Source of the DNA: CAYILC01 sp964364145
Lineage (GTDB): Bacteria; Patescibacteriota; Microgenomatia; UBA1400; UBA12028
Length of the DNA: 41,881 nt
Reading direction: 5' to 3'
Assembly (NCBI GenBank): GCA_964364145.1
Contig: CAYILC010000001.1
Location: forward strand, 1 to 41,881
Part shown: piece after piece, positions 30,686 to 38,350 of the stretch
Layout: each line of letters starts with the position of its first letter
Numbering within the stretch: position 1 is the first letter of the stretch
Notes under the pieces: generated by a model
Databases searched by the model: none
The model's input: only the letters and a program-made list of their open reading frames with translations
Told to the model about the DNA's origin: nothing
Translations under genes and position numbers: made by a program

Positions 30686-31903
30686 TTATCCATTCCCTCC
30701 AAAATACTTCCTATCCTTTATCTCATCCGGTAGCAGACTTCCTTTATCATACTTCTCATATCCCTTTCCGTATCCAAGCCCTTTCATCAACTTAGTTGGT
30801 GCATTGCGAATTTTTAATGGAATTGGCAAGTTGCCGAATTGTTTCACATCCTCCATCGCTGCAAAAAATGCGTCGTTGCAGGCTCGGCTCTTTTTTGCTT
30901 GAGCCAGATATACAACTCCGTGCGCCAAGTTTAACTGACACTCCGGATACCCAATTACTTCACACGCACGAAACACTGCATTCGCCACAACCAAAGCGGT
31001 TGGCTGGGCAACGCCAATGTCCTCGCTCGCAAAAATTACCATGCGGCGCGCAATAAATAACGGATCTTCGCCGGAATCAACCATTCGCGCTAAGTAATAC
31101 AACGCCGAGTCCACATTGCTCGCCCGCATACTTTTGATAAATGCGCTAACCGTGTTGAAGTGCTCCTCGCCTTTTTTATCAAATCGTAAATGCTTGGACT
31201 GGAGCGTATTTTTCAATGTTTCAATTGTGAGTTTGCCATACAATTCAGACGCGTTCTCGATCATCGTGATCGCTTGCCGTGCATCCCCGTTCGCCATCGC
31301 AGTCAACCAGTCTTTTGCATCCTTTGGCATTTTTGCGTGAACTGCCTTTAAGGCTCGATCAATTACTTGCTCCATTTCTTCGTTTGTTAACTCACGCAAA
31401 ACAAACACGCGGCAACGCGACAACAAAGGAGCGATAATTTCAAAGCTTGGGTTTTCTGTAGTTGCGCCAATCAGGGTGAGGCGACCAGACTCAACAAATG
31501 GCAATAAATAGTCCTGCTGTGCTTTGTTGAATCGATGAATCTCATCCAAAAACAATACCGCGCGCCTGCCTGTTGCTGTTGCACTTTCAATAATTTCTCG
31601 AACGTCGGCCTTTCCAGAAGAAACCGCAGAAAGTTCAATAAAATCGGCACCCGACCGTTCAGCAAGAATTTTTGCGAGAGTGGTTTTGCCAATTCCGGGT
31701 GGCCCCCAAAAAATCATCGAAAAAAGCATTTTCTTGTCATATGCGACACTTAAAGGTTTATTTGAACCAATCAAGTGCTCTTGGCCAATGACTTCTGCAA
31801 GGGTTTTCGGTCGAATGCGTGCGGCAAGTGGTTGAGTTGAAAACTCTGGTAGCGGTGTTTGCGACATTTTAAAGGTATGTTGTTCGTTTTTTGTTTGGGT
31901 CAC
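30686..31903 (-). CDS. rarA: Replication-associated recombination protein RarA (MgsA)
   Basis: AAA+ clamp-loader-like ATPase acting at stalled forks. The 405-aa protein has PLAARIRPKTLAEVIGQEHL, Walker A WGPPGIGKTT, Walker B LFLDEIHRF, sensor 1 GATTENPSFE, arginine-finger region LLSRCRVF, and the C-terminal tetramerisation part with SEDIGVAQPTAL and LPDEIKDRKYFG. Start GTG at 31903; ATG at 31867 (MSQTPLPEF) is an equally plausible start. Length is close to the family norm. Confidence 0.94.
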   Translation of the reverse strand: MTQTKNEQHTFKMSQTPLPEFSTQPLAARIRPKTLAEVIGQEHLIGSNKPLSVAYDKKMLFSMIFWGPPGIGKTTLAKILAERSGADFIELSAVSSGKADVREIIESATATGRRAVLFLDEIHRFNKAQQDYLLPFVESGRLTLIGATTENPSFEIIAPLLSRCRVFVLRELTNEEMEQVIDRALKAVHAKMPKDAKDWLTAMANGDARQAITMIENASELYGKLTIETLKNTLQSKHLRFDKKGEEHFNTVSAFIKSMRASNVDSALYYLARMVDSGEDPLFIARRMVIFASEDIGVAQPTALVVANAVFRACEVIGYPECQLNLAHGVVYLAQAKKSRACNDAFFAAMEDVKQFGNLPIPLKIRNAPTKLMKGLGYGKGYEKYDKGSLLPDEIKDRKYFGGNG

Positions 31904-31970
31904 AATCTTAGACTAAAGTACGCACGCGAAGGTGTCAATGCTATGCTTTGCAATGTTGAGATATACGCGT

Positions 31971-32357
31971 TTACGTTTGGGTGAAACGTAATAATGCACG
32001 ATCATGTGAGAAAAGCTTTAATTTCTTTTCTTTAGCAAGTGCAAGATATGAAGCATCATATGCACTTAACCCATACTTCAAAGCAGCTTTAAGAATAAAT
32101 TTCTCAGTAACATCTTGATACTGTATGTCAAGTTCAACAAACTGGGTTATAAGTTTGAAGGCCTTCACTTGTGAAACCCTTTTTCTCTTGCATACCATAG
32201 AAAGACCATTAAGAACCTCAAACTTTAAAATATCCGGAGCGATGAGCGTGCAAATATCTCTTGCGTGTTCCTCAATGATTTGATCTACTTCGGGATGATT
32301 TTCATCTGGAAGAAGATATGAAAGGATAAAAGAAGCATCCACAACGGCACGCTTCAT
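31971..32357 (-). CDS. PIN-domain toxin (VapC family)
   Basis: The 128-aa protein starts MKRAVVDASFILSYLL with the first PIN Asp. The remaining acidic residues fall in LKFEVLNGL, LSAYDASYLALA and FSHDRALL. It overlaps the upstream antitoxin by 4 bp (ATGA). This is a separate module from that at 11848-12568 and differs in sequence. Confidence 0.88.
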   Translation of the reverse strand: MKRAVVDASFILSYLLPDENHPEVDQIIEEHARDICTLIAPDILKFEVLNGLSMVCKRKRVSQVKAFKLITQFVELDIQYQDVTEKFILKAALKYGLSAYDASYLALAKEKKLKLFSHDRALLRFTQT

Positions 32358-32593
32358 ATTCGTCGCCCTTCTTCAATGAGCGCTTTATAATCCCATTTCT
32401 GAGGTTTAGGTCTCGTAGCTAATATCGACTTAATCGCATGAATTTTATTACTCTCTTTTATCTCTGTGCCATATGCTTGTTGTACTGCATCACGCACAAG
32501 AACACCTACTGTTGTCTTCTTTTTTTTTGCAAGAGAAGTAAGGTCATTCCAACCGCTTTGATCGAACATGATGTTTGCGCGTTTCGTATACAT
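32354..32593 (-). CDS. RHH-type antitoxin of the second PIN module
   Basis: A short basic protein with an N-terminal ribbon-helix-helix look (KRANIMFDQSGWNDLTSLAKKKKTTVGVLVRDAVQQAY) and a C-terminal toxin-binding tail. I start it at the ATG 32593 (79 aa); upstream (32614) and downstream (32569) starts are possible. The start codon lies in an AT-rich palindrome that is probably its own operator. Confidence 0.72.
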   Translation of the reverse strand: MYTKRANIMFDQSGWNDLTSLAKKKKTTVGVLVRDAVQQAYGTEIKESNKIHAIKSILATRPKPQKWDYKALIEEGRRI

Positions 32594-32600
32594 ATGTATA
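32587..32600. promoter_or_regulatory. 14-bp palindrome at the PIN module start
   Basis: TATACATATGTATA, a perfect palindrome spanning the antitoxin start codon, followed by a related GTGTATATC. It resembles the GTATATAC pair of the other PIN module, consistent with RHH-antitoxin autorepression. Confidence 0.5.
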
Positions 32601-32676
32601 TATGTGTATATCATAAAGAAATGAAAAAAGCAAGGCTTTATGTTGACCTATTTCACGTAAAATTCAGACGAGACAA

Positions 32677-33282
32677 CTATCGATTGTCCAACGACTTCCA
32701 CAACGCCAAAGAAGCATATGTTTTGTATGGAGACCACTTTTTTACAATCTTTTCGATGTGATCACGTGTAGGTTCTTTACGAAATTTGTAGAGTTTCTTC
32801 ATGGCATTTCTTAATCCTAAATCACCATGCGAAAACACATTTTCCCGTCCTAAAGTAAACATAAGAAACATTTCTGCTGTCCAACGGCCGATGCCTTTGA
32901 TTTGAATAAGATGCTCAACAACCTCCTCATCCTCCATCAAAGGCAAATCATGAAATCGTAACAATTTAGACTCAACTGCCTCAGCAATATTTCTTATATA
33001 TCGCGCTTTTGCATTCGAGAGACCAACAGATCGTAATACTTCGTGCGGCGTTTTTATGACGTTTTTTGGTGTGATTTTTTTGTTTGGAAACAATGCTTCA
33101 AAGCGTGAAAAAATCGCATCGGCGGCTTTACCAGCAAGTTGTTGAGATGCGATTTCTCGACAGAGTTTGTAGAAAAACGTATTGGGATGAGCGGGTTTTG
33201 AAACTGAGATGTCACCAAATTTTTGAAGGACTTGAAAAATTACTGGGTCTTTCGATTTGAAGTGAGAGTTGATTGATTTCAT
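32677..33282 (-). CDS. 3-methyladenine DNA glycosylase II-like (AlkA/Mag family)
   Basis: Base-excision repair of alkylated purines. The 201-aa HhH-GPD protein has IASQQLAGKAADAIF, VGLSNAKARYIRNIA, the helix-hairpin-helix LIQIKGIGRWTAEMFLMF, and the catalytic Asp in SHGDLGLRNAM. It lacks the N-terminal TBP-like domain of E. coli AlkA, so it is the short Mag type. Overlaps the M24 peptidase gene by 4 bp. Confidence 0.9.
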   Translation of the reverse strand: MKSINSHFKSKDPVIFQVLQKFGDISVSKPAHPNTFFYKLCREIASQQLAGKAADAIFSRFEALFPNKKITPKNVIKTPHEVLRSVGLSNAKARYIRNIAEAVESKLLRFHDLPLMEDEEVVEHLIQIKGIGRWTAEMFLMFTLGRENVFSHGDLGLRNAMKKLYKFRKEPTRDHIEKIVKKWSPYKTYASLALWKSLDNR

Positions 33283-34373
33283 AAGCTTATTACCACTACA
33301 TCCTCTACTCTCACCCCAAACTTTCCAGGTACATAATAGCCTGGCTCAATCGTAACAACCATGTTCTTTTCGAGAATTTGCTGAGGATTGGGACGAAGTA
33401 ACGGTTGTTCGTGAACTTCTAGTCCTAAGCCATGCCCAAGGCTATGCGGCATGGTCGGATTAAGATGATGTGTGGTATAAATACTGCGCTGGAGTTCGTA
33501 TAACTTCTCACCGGTGACACCGGCGATGCATGCTTTTCGGCATTGTTGATTAGTTTCGGTCACCGCGTTATGAATGCGACGAAGTTCTTCATCGACATTT
33601 CCCAAAAGTATTGTCCTTGTGAAATCGCCATTGTATCCGTCAATCTTCAGTCCCATATCTATCAATAGTACGGTGTTATCTTCGATATGTTTGCGTGTTG
33701 ATTGATAGTGCGGTTGGCTCGCGCTAGCGCCGCTCGCCACAATACTCTCAAACGCTAAACCGTCCGCGCCTAACTCCAATGCTATATGTCGAATGTTTTC
33801 GGCACAATCCAACTCGGTGAGTTTAGTGTAGTTTGTTGCCAACACCTCACTTTCAAACCGCTCAAATGTTTTGATCGTTAACTCCTGCGCTTTCGCCAAC
33901 AGCTTCAACTCTTCCGAATCTTTTACCGCTCGCATTCCTTCAACCGCCCCGCTTATATTGACAAACTCACTTTGCACCAACGACTGCAGTTTTTTTATCT
34001 CGAAAACACGGAGGTTTTCTTCCTCAATGCCAATTTTCGTGGTTGTAGTAGGTTTCAAAAAGCCAACAGTACACTTCAACAATCCTTGTCGTTTTGTATC
34101 TACCTCCACCTCAACCACTCCATTTTTTACCAACGCCAAATCCTGTGTTAACTCCTCATACATCATCGGCACACAAAGTACGATTCGACTTGGCAATACC
34201 ACGAGCAACACTTCACGCTCTTCAGGAGACAGTCCAACAAATCCAGTTAAGTACCGAATAGAAACTGCAGATGAAAACAATGCACTGGAATAATTGCGCT
34301 CCATCAGTACATTCTGTACTCGCGAGATTCGGCTTTTCAATAGTTGCAAAGTTACCACCTTGTTCAAACCCAT
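33279..34373 (-). CDS. M24-family aminopeptidase (Xaa-Pro aminopeptidase-like)
   Basis: Cleaves N-terminal residues, likely before proline. The 364-aa protein has an N-terminal creatinase-type domain (1-135) and a pita-bread catalytic domain. Metal ligands are visible: LLIDMGLKIDGYNGDFTRT (two Asp), HSLGHGLGLEVHE (His), TIEPGYY (Glu) and VRVEDVVV (Glu). Start at 34373, preceded by TACAAT 11 bases upstream. A cytoplasmic location is likely. Confidence 0.9.
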   Translation of the reverse strand: MGLNKVVTLQLLKSRISRVQNVLMERNYSSALFSSAVSIRYLTGFVGLSPEEREVLLVVLPSRIVLCVPMMYEELTQDLALVKNGVVEVEVDTKRQGLLKCTVGFLKPTTTTKIGIEEENLRVFEIKKLQSLVQSEFVNISGAVEGMRAVKDSEELKLLAKAQELTIKTFERFESEVLATNYTKLTELDCAENIRHIALELGADGLAFESIVASGASASQPHYQSTRKHIEDNTVLLIDMGLKIDGYNGDFTRTILLGNVDEELRRIHNAVTETNQQCRKACIAGVTGEKLYELQRSIYTTHHLNPTMPHSLGHGLGLEVHEQPLLRPNPQQILEKNMVVTIEPGYYVPGKFGVRVEDVVVISL

Positions 34374-34460
34374 ATCTTTCCCATATTGTACCCCTAGATT
34401 CCGTCATGCTATAGTGATCAAAGTGTTACGCATATAGCGCAAATAAAAATAAGGAGTCGC

Positions 34461-34841
34461 ATGCCCAGCAAAAAAACAAAAACACCAACAAAGAAAACAG
34501 TGACAAAGGTTTCTGGATCAACGTCCAAAAACACCACAATGGCCGCATTGGCATACGTGATGTTTTTCATTCCGTTACTCACCGACTCAAAGAATGATCC
34601 GTTTGTGAAGTTCCACGTCAAACAATCACTTGTGCTTTTGATTGTGAGCATTGGTTGGAATCTTAGCGGTCGCTTCCTCGCCTACCTTCCAGTCATTGGT
34701 TGGATCGTTGGCGGTTTAGTAGGAACCGTAATCAGCATTCTCCTGCTCATTCTCTGGGTGAAGGGTCTGATTAATGCGTTAAACGGCAAACAGGAAGAGC
34801 TTCCTGTGATCGGCAAGTACGCGTCACAGTTTAATTTCTAA
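34461..34841 (+). CDS. DUF4870-like small membrane protein
   Basis: The 126-aa protein has a Lys/Thr-rich N-terminal tail (1-25) and about three hydrophobic helices. The pattern MAALAYVMFFIPLLTDSKNDPFVKFHVKQSLVLLI is typical of DUF4870/Tic20-like proteins; the end is LWVKGLINALNGKQEELPVIG. Function unknown. AAGGAG lies six bases before the ATG, and TATAGT about 45 bp upstream is a likely -10. Confidence 0.75.
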   Translation: MPSKKTKTPTKKTVTKVSGSTSKNTTMAALAYVMFFIPLLTDSKNDPFVKFHVKQSLVLLIVSIGWNLSGRFLAYLPVIGWIVGGLVGTVISILLLILWVKGLINALNGKQEELPVIGKYASQFNF

Positions 34842-34958
34842 GAGCGAAACATTTTTCGAGCAAATATTGAATACTGTTTGAACGGACATTCTTTTGTAGA
34901 CTGAAGTTATGGATTCAATCTATTCTGACCATGAAGTGGGTTGCTTAATAGATTGAGT

Positions 34959-34995
34959 TTGCCAATCGATTATTAATCGACTATAATTCGACTAT
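34959..34995 (+). promoter_or_regulatory. Fic promoter with three 11-bp-spaced direct repeats
   Basis: TTGCCA (34959-34964), 17 nt, TATAAT (34982-34987). Three 10-bp direct repeats, AATCGATTAT (34964-34973), AATCGACTAT (34975-34984) and ATTCGACTAT (34986-34995), recur every 11 bp, one helical turn. They run from the -35 edge to just before the ATG, a strong operator candidate. Confidence 0.65.
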
Positions 34996-34998
34996 AGT

Positions 34999-36033
34999 AT
35001 GTTCCAACCAAATTATATCATTACCAATCGGCTACTCGAACACATTAAGCGTATTAATATGCTCGTGTTTGAGTTAAATCATCGAAGATTTTCCTCAATA
35101 GTTCTTGCGACTTTTGAAAAAACCGCTGAAGCAGTATCAACATATGCTTCTACCAGTATCGAAGGTAACCCTTTACCATTAACTGAAGTTAAAAAGGTCC
35201 TCAAGTCAAAACCAACTTATATCCGAAACAGTGAAAGAGAAGTTTTAAATTATAACCAAGCTCTTCAAGAATTAAACCAACGCCTTCATAAGAAAAACAC
35301 CTCAATATCTTTGGACCTGATTTTATATATACAAAAACAAGTAACTGACGGCTTACTTCCTCAATTCGAATCAGGGAAATTTCGCCAAAAGCCAGTAGTG
35401 GTTAATGATCCCAAGAGTCATAAAGTCGCATTTTTACCACCGAATGTTGAAGATGTCTTACCACTTATGTCAGAGTTGGTAACTTATGTGCACGAAAATA
35501 AGGGGCGTATTGATCCCCTGATTTTAGCCGGTATTTTTCATAAACAAATGGTTATTATCCATCCATTCATGGATGGTAATGGTAGAACAACTCGATTAAC
35601 CACCAAAGTATTATTAGCACAGATGGGACTGAATACTTTTAATCTGTTTAGCTTTGAAAATTACTATAACCAAAATATTTCACGGTATTTTCAAACAGTT
35701 GGTGAATTTGGTGATTATTATGAATTGAGAGAAAAGATCAATTTCACAGCATGGCTTGAGTATTTCACTGAGGGAATTATTGATGAATTGTTGCGTGTTC
35801 AAAAATTGCTCCCGAAAACAGAAACGAGTCCACAAACGCAACTGCGACCTCATGATCTGAAGTTGCTTAGTTATATAAAAGAAAATGGTTTTATTACTGA
35901 CAGAATCTATGCTGATTTAATAACTAGGGCAAAAGCCACCAGAACTCAGGACTTCAAAAGATTACTCTCCTTTGGATTGATTGATCGAAAAGGCAAAGGT
36001 AAAGCTACTTATTATGTGGTTAAAGAAGAGTAG
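34999..36033 (+). CDS. Fic-domain AMPylase-type protein with N-terminal inhibitory motif
   Basis: Fic proteins move AMP or other groups onto target proteins. The 344-aa protein has the inhibitory helix STSIEGN (51-57, matching S/TxxxEG/N) before the Fic core, and the active site HPFMDGNGRTTR (188-199) with His188. A C-terminal winged-helix-like region (about 285-344, DLKLLSYIKENGFI then KATRTQDFKRLLSFGLIDRKG) may bind DNA. This class II architecture is auto-inhibited. The winged helix and upstream repeats suggest autoregulation. Starts 11 bases after the -10. Confidence 0.92.
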   Translation: MFQPNYIITNRLLEHIKRINMLVFELNHRRFSSIVLATFEKTAEAVSTYASTSIEGNPLPLTEVKKVLKSKPTYIRNSEREVLNYNQALQELNQRLHKKNTSISLDLILYIQKQVTDGLLPQFESGKFRQKPVVVNDPKSHKVAFLPPNVEDVLPLMSELVTYVHENKGRIDPLILAGIFHKQMVIIHPFMDGNGRTTRLTTKVLLAQMGLNTFNLFSFENYYNQNISRYFQTVGEFGDYYELREKINFTAWLEYFTEGIIDELLRVQKLLPKTETSPQTQLRPHDLKLLSYIKENGFITDRIYADLITRAKATRTQDFKRLLSFGLIDRKGKGKATYYVVKEE

Positions 36034-36073
36034 CTGTTAATTACCATCTGTTTATGGTGATTTCTAGCAATTC

Positions 36074-36163
36074 TGGCGGAGAGGGCGAGAGTCGAACTCG
36101 CGAAGAGCTTTCGCTCTTAGTAGTTTTCAAAACTACCGCACTAGACCACTATGCGACCTCTCC
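36074..36163 (-). tRNA. tRNA-Ser(UGA) with encoded CCA
   Basis: A 90-nt tRNA. Acceptor is GGAGAGG/CCTCTCC, anticodon arm GTAGT/ACTAC with loop TTTGAAA giving anticodon TGA, and a long variable arm (AAGAGCGAAAGCTCTT) typical of class II tRNA-Ser. The T-loop is TTCGACT, the discriminator G73, followed by encoded CCA. This contrasts with the Trp tRNA here, which lacks CCA. Confidence 0.96.
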
Positions 36164-36317
36164 TCATTTACGGCAACCATATTCCTTTGTGGTCCGTAGA
36201 GCGATTGTACCAGATCATTAACAGAGTTTCTACAGAGTTTCTGCGGTGAGTTTTCAAGATTTTTTTCGAGTTCTCCTTTTGTAATCGATCGGTAAGGATT
36301 TGATGAAATAATCACTG

Positions 36318-37013
36318 GTGTGGCAACTGCGGTATTTCTGGTCTTATATTCTCGATTTGATTTTTCCCAAGATCTGTTGTGGATGTGGTGCTTGGGGAAA
36401 ATATCTGTGCTTGGAATGTCGAAAGAACGTGCGGTTTTTTGAGTTTAGCGTTTGTCCTGCTTGCGATCATCCCACTTTGGTTGGCAAGACACATGATGTC
36501 TGCAAAACTCCGAATGGTTTAGATGGTTTCATTGCAATTGCACAGTACGAAGAACCCGTGTCTTTATTGATTAAAAAAGTGAAATATCGATATATGAGTG
36601 ATGCTGTAGATGAAATTGTCGAAATATTTCTTGACCATTGGCCACTATACGCGCCGAAATTCGATATGCTCATTCCCATTCCTATGCATCCTAAAAAACA
36701 GAACATACGCGGATTTAATCAAGCGGGAAAAATTAGTGAAAGGTTAGGGACTCAACTCAAGATCGAAGTGCAAACAAATATTCTGAAAAAAACGCAACAA
36801 ACAGCTCCACAGGCTTCATTAAAATTGAAAGAACGAAAAATGAGCAGGAATTTGGGGTTTGTCTGTATGAATCCAGAAAAGATTCGCGGAAAAATTATTG
36901 GCTTGGTGGACGATGTTGCAACAACTCGGACAACATTGCAACTGGCCGGGAAAGTGTTGAAAGAAGCTGGCGCAAAAGAAGTCTGGGGTGTGGTGTTTGC
37001 GCACAGGTTCTAG
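36318..37013 (+). CDS. comF: ComF-family phosphoribosyltransferase-like protein
   Basis: DNA-uptake-associated protein. The 231-aa protein has an N-terminal zinc ribbon (CCGCGAWGKYLCLEC, then CPAC) and a C-terminal PRTase domain with LIPIPMHPKKQNIRGFNQA and the PRPP loop LVDDVATTRTTL. Start is GTG at 36318. Length and domain order are typical. CPR genomes commonly keep competence genes, which fits uptake of DNA for nucleotides. Confidence 0.9.
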   Translation: MWQLRYFWSYILDLIFPKICCGCGAWGKYLCLECRKNVRFFEFSVCPACDHPTLVGKTHDVCKTPNGLDGFIAIAQYEEPVSLLIKKVKYRYMSDAVDEIVEIFLDHWPLYAPKFDMLIPIPMHPKKQNIRGFNQAGKISERLGTQLKIEVQTNILKKTQQTAPQASLKLKERKMSRNLGFVCMNPEKIRGKIIGLVDDVATTRTTLQLAGKVLKEAGAKEVWGVVFAHRF

Positions 37014-37021
37014 ATGGAGGT

Positions 37022-37077
37022 GGCGCCGCAACTATCGTTGCGGCATCCCTCAGGTGCTCGCTTCGCTCACACTTGAG
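37022..37077. terminator. Two hairpins between comF and tmRNA ends
   Basis: GCCGCAAC/GTTGCGGC with a TATC loop, and CTCAGGTGCTCG paired imperfectly with CGCTCACACTTGAG. They lie between convergent comF and tmRNA, so they may end both transcripts; neither has a T-run. Confidence 0.5.
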
Positions 37078-37479
37078 TGGAGATGCGCGGCTACGAACCG
37101 CGGTCCGTAAGAGAATTTCGCCATCGTCTACACGCGTAGTATTGCTTTTGTTGAAGGAAAGGACGGAAAGCTGACCAACCGATCCCTGTCCACAAGCGTC
37201 AAAGATTTAGACGACTGCGACACTTAGACAATCGCTACCACACTGACTGTGTTTCCACCTATGTCGCTCCATCAGTGAGAGAGACAACAGAGATGCCAAC
37301 TTAGGCTAAAGCCAAGGCTGGTTCGGAGCTGAAGGAACGAGCAATCGCTTTCGCGGTACCCACAAGTTCAGCCACGAAGTTCTGTACTTTTGTGACAGAT
37401 AGTTTTTTGATTCTTTTACGTTGAATCAAAACGGCGTGCAGATGGTAAAGAGCTCGTTACGTCGAATCAATACATCCCC
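37078..37479 (-). ncRNA. ssrA: tmRNA (ssrA) with a 30-residue tag
   Basis: Rescues stalled ribosomes with SmpB. The 402-nt RNA starts GGGGATG and contains the conserved GATTCGACG. The 3' part is a T arm CGCGG/CCGCG followed by CATCTCC, which pairs with GGGGATG over 7 bp (one G-U), then A73; CCA is not encoded. The tag reading frame (37301-37393) starts after CTATCTGTC, reads Thr-Lys-Val-Gln-Asn-Phe and ends SEPALALA, then TAA. The hydrophobic ALALA end fits a degradation tag. The exact resume codon is inferred by analogy with the E. coli TAGTC-GCA junction. Confidence 0.93.
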
Positions 37480-37491
37480 GTAACTAGAGGT

Positions 37492-37497
37492 AGTATA
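37492..37497 (-). promoter_or_regulatory. tmRNA promoter -10 (extended)
   Basis: Minus strand TGCTATACT, an extended -10, 12 bases before the mature tmRNA 5' end. Confidence 0.55.
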
Positions 37498-37534
37498 GCA
37501 GAAAAAGGAGGTTTATGCACCCCACACCCTAACT

Positions 37535-37807
37535 TTAGCTGGAGCTATGAGGTTTTTTGGGACCGTTGTCTACTACTTCTCCTGAAGTGAGTTGTACATA
37601 TCGCGCTCCTACAATAGATTGGAGGGTAGGTGAGATATTACTTTCTTTTTTACTCAATTCAGCTAAATATGCTAGAGCTGTTTCAAGGCTAAATGCAGGC
37701 ATAGATTCTGCTTCCCCAGTGCTTCCATGAATACCTGTTTTCCCATCAGCCCATATTACGGATATTTGATATCCCATTACAAAAGCTTCTGATCGTGAAA
37801 CAGACAT
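37535..37807 (-). CDS. Small hypothetical protein (90 aa) between smpB and ssrA
   Basis: Unrecognised. A short beta-rich start (GYQISVIWADGKTG), a helix (SLETALAYLAELSKKE), and a second strand pair (GARYVQLTSGEVV), ending in a Lys/Ser tail. The ATG has TTAGGAGG six bases upstream, and TATAAT (minus strand, near 37841) gives it its own promoter. Its place between smpB and ssrA may be chance. Confidence 0.65.
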   Translation of the reverse strand: MSVSRSEAFVMGYQISVIWADGKTGIHGSTGEAESMPAFSLETALAYLAELSKKESNISPTLQSIVGARYVQLTSGEVVDNGPKKPHSSS

Positions 37808-37854
37808 AATGCCTCCTAAGCTTTTCTGATATTTTCAGGTATTATACACCCTTT

Positions 37855-38298
37855 TTACCTCCTCTTAAGTTCCCTCTCGCTCTCCCTCTGCAGATCTCTC
37901 CTCCGCAACTCCTCGCGTCGTTCATACTGCTTTTTTCCTCGAGCAATCGCCAGCTGAAGTTTGATGAAATTATGCTTCAAAATAACCGCAATAGGAATAA
38001 TCGCCAACCCTTTTGTTTCCTGTGCTTGTTGAATCTTCAAGATTTCGCGTTTGTGCAGTAACAGCTTGCGCGTCTGTTTGGGATCGTAGTCTTCCTGCCG
38101 AGCAAATGGATACGCCATAATCTGGGCGTTGAGCAAAATTGCCTCGCCATTGAGTACGCGAACGTGCGCACCAACCAAGCTTCCACGTTTGGTGCGTAGC
38201 ATCTTTACTTCACTGCCGGTGAGTTTGAGACCTGCCTCAAAACTCTCCAGAATGAAGAACTCCAGGCGAGCCTTTTTATTTTCGATCAGGATTTCCAT
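37855..38298 (-). CDS. smpB: SsrA-binding protein SmpB
   Basis: Binds tmRNA and loads it on stalled ribosomes. The 147-aa protein has ILIENKKARLEFFILESFEAGLKLTGSEVKMLR, the SLVGAHVRV core, DYDPKQTRKLLLHKREI, and the basic C-terminal tail that enters the mRNA channel (about 120-147, many Arg). Complete. Located about 0.4 kb from ssrA. The ATG is six bases after a TAAAAT box, so probably leaderless. Confidence 0.95.
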   Translation of the reverse strand: MEILIENKKARLEFFILESFEAGLKLTGSEVKMLRTKRGSLVGAHVRVLNGEAILLNAQIMAYPFARQEDYDPKQTRKLLLHKREILKIQQAQETKGLAIIPIAVILKHNFIKLQLAIARGKKQYERREELRRRDLQRESERELKRR

Positions 38299-38304
38299 GA
38301 GGTA

Positions 38305-38310
38305 ATTTTA
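38305..38310 (-). promoter_or_regulatory. -10 box of smpB (leaderless)
   Basis: Minus strand TAAAAT, six bases, then the ATG at 38298. Confidence 0.55.
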
Positions 38311-38350
38311 CTCTAGATTCAGCCATTACGCATTTCGCTATAAAAAGCAT

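Noticed and set aside
34910..34957. 15-codon ATG frame upstream of the Fic gene
   Set aside because: No ribosome site, and it overlaps the Fic promoter region; too short to support.
37014..37534. Possible protein-coding content between comF and the 90-aa gene
   Set aside because: The region is explained by a tmRNA with paired 5' and 3' ends and a tag frame, plus hairpins.
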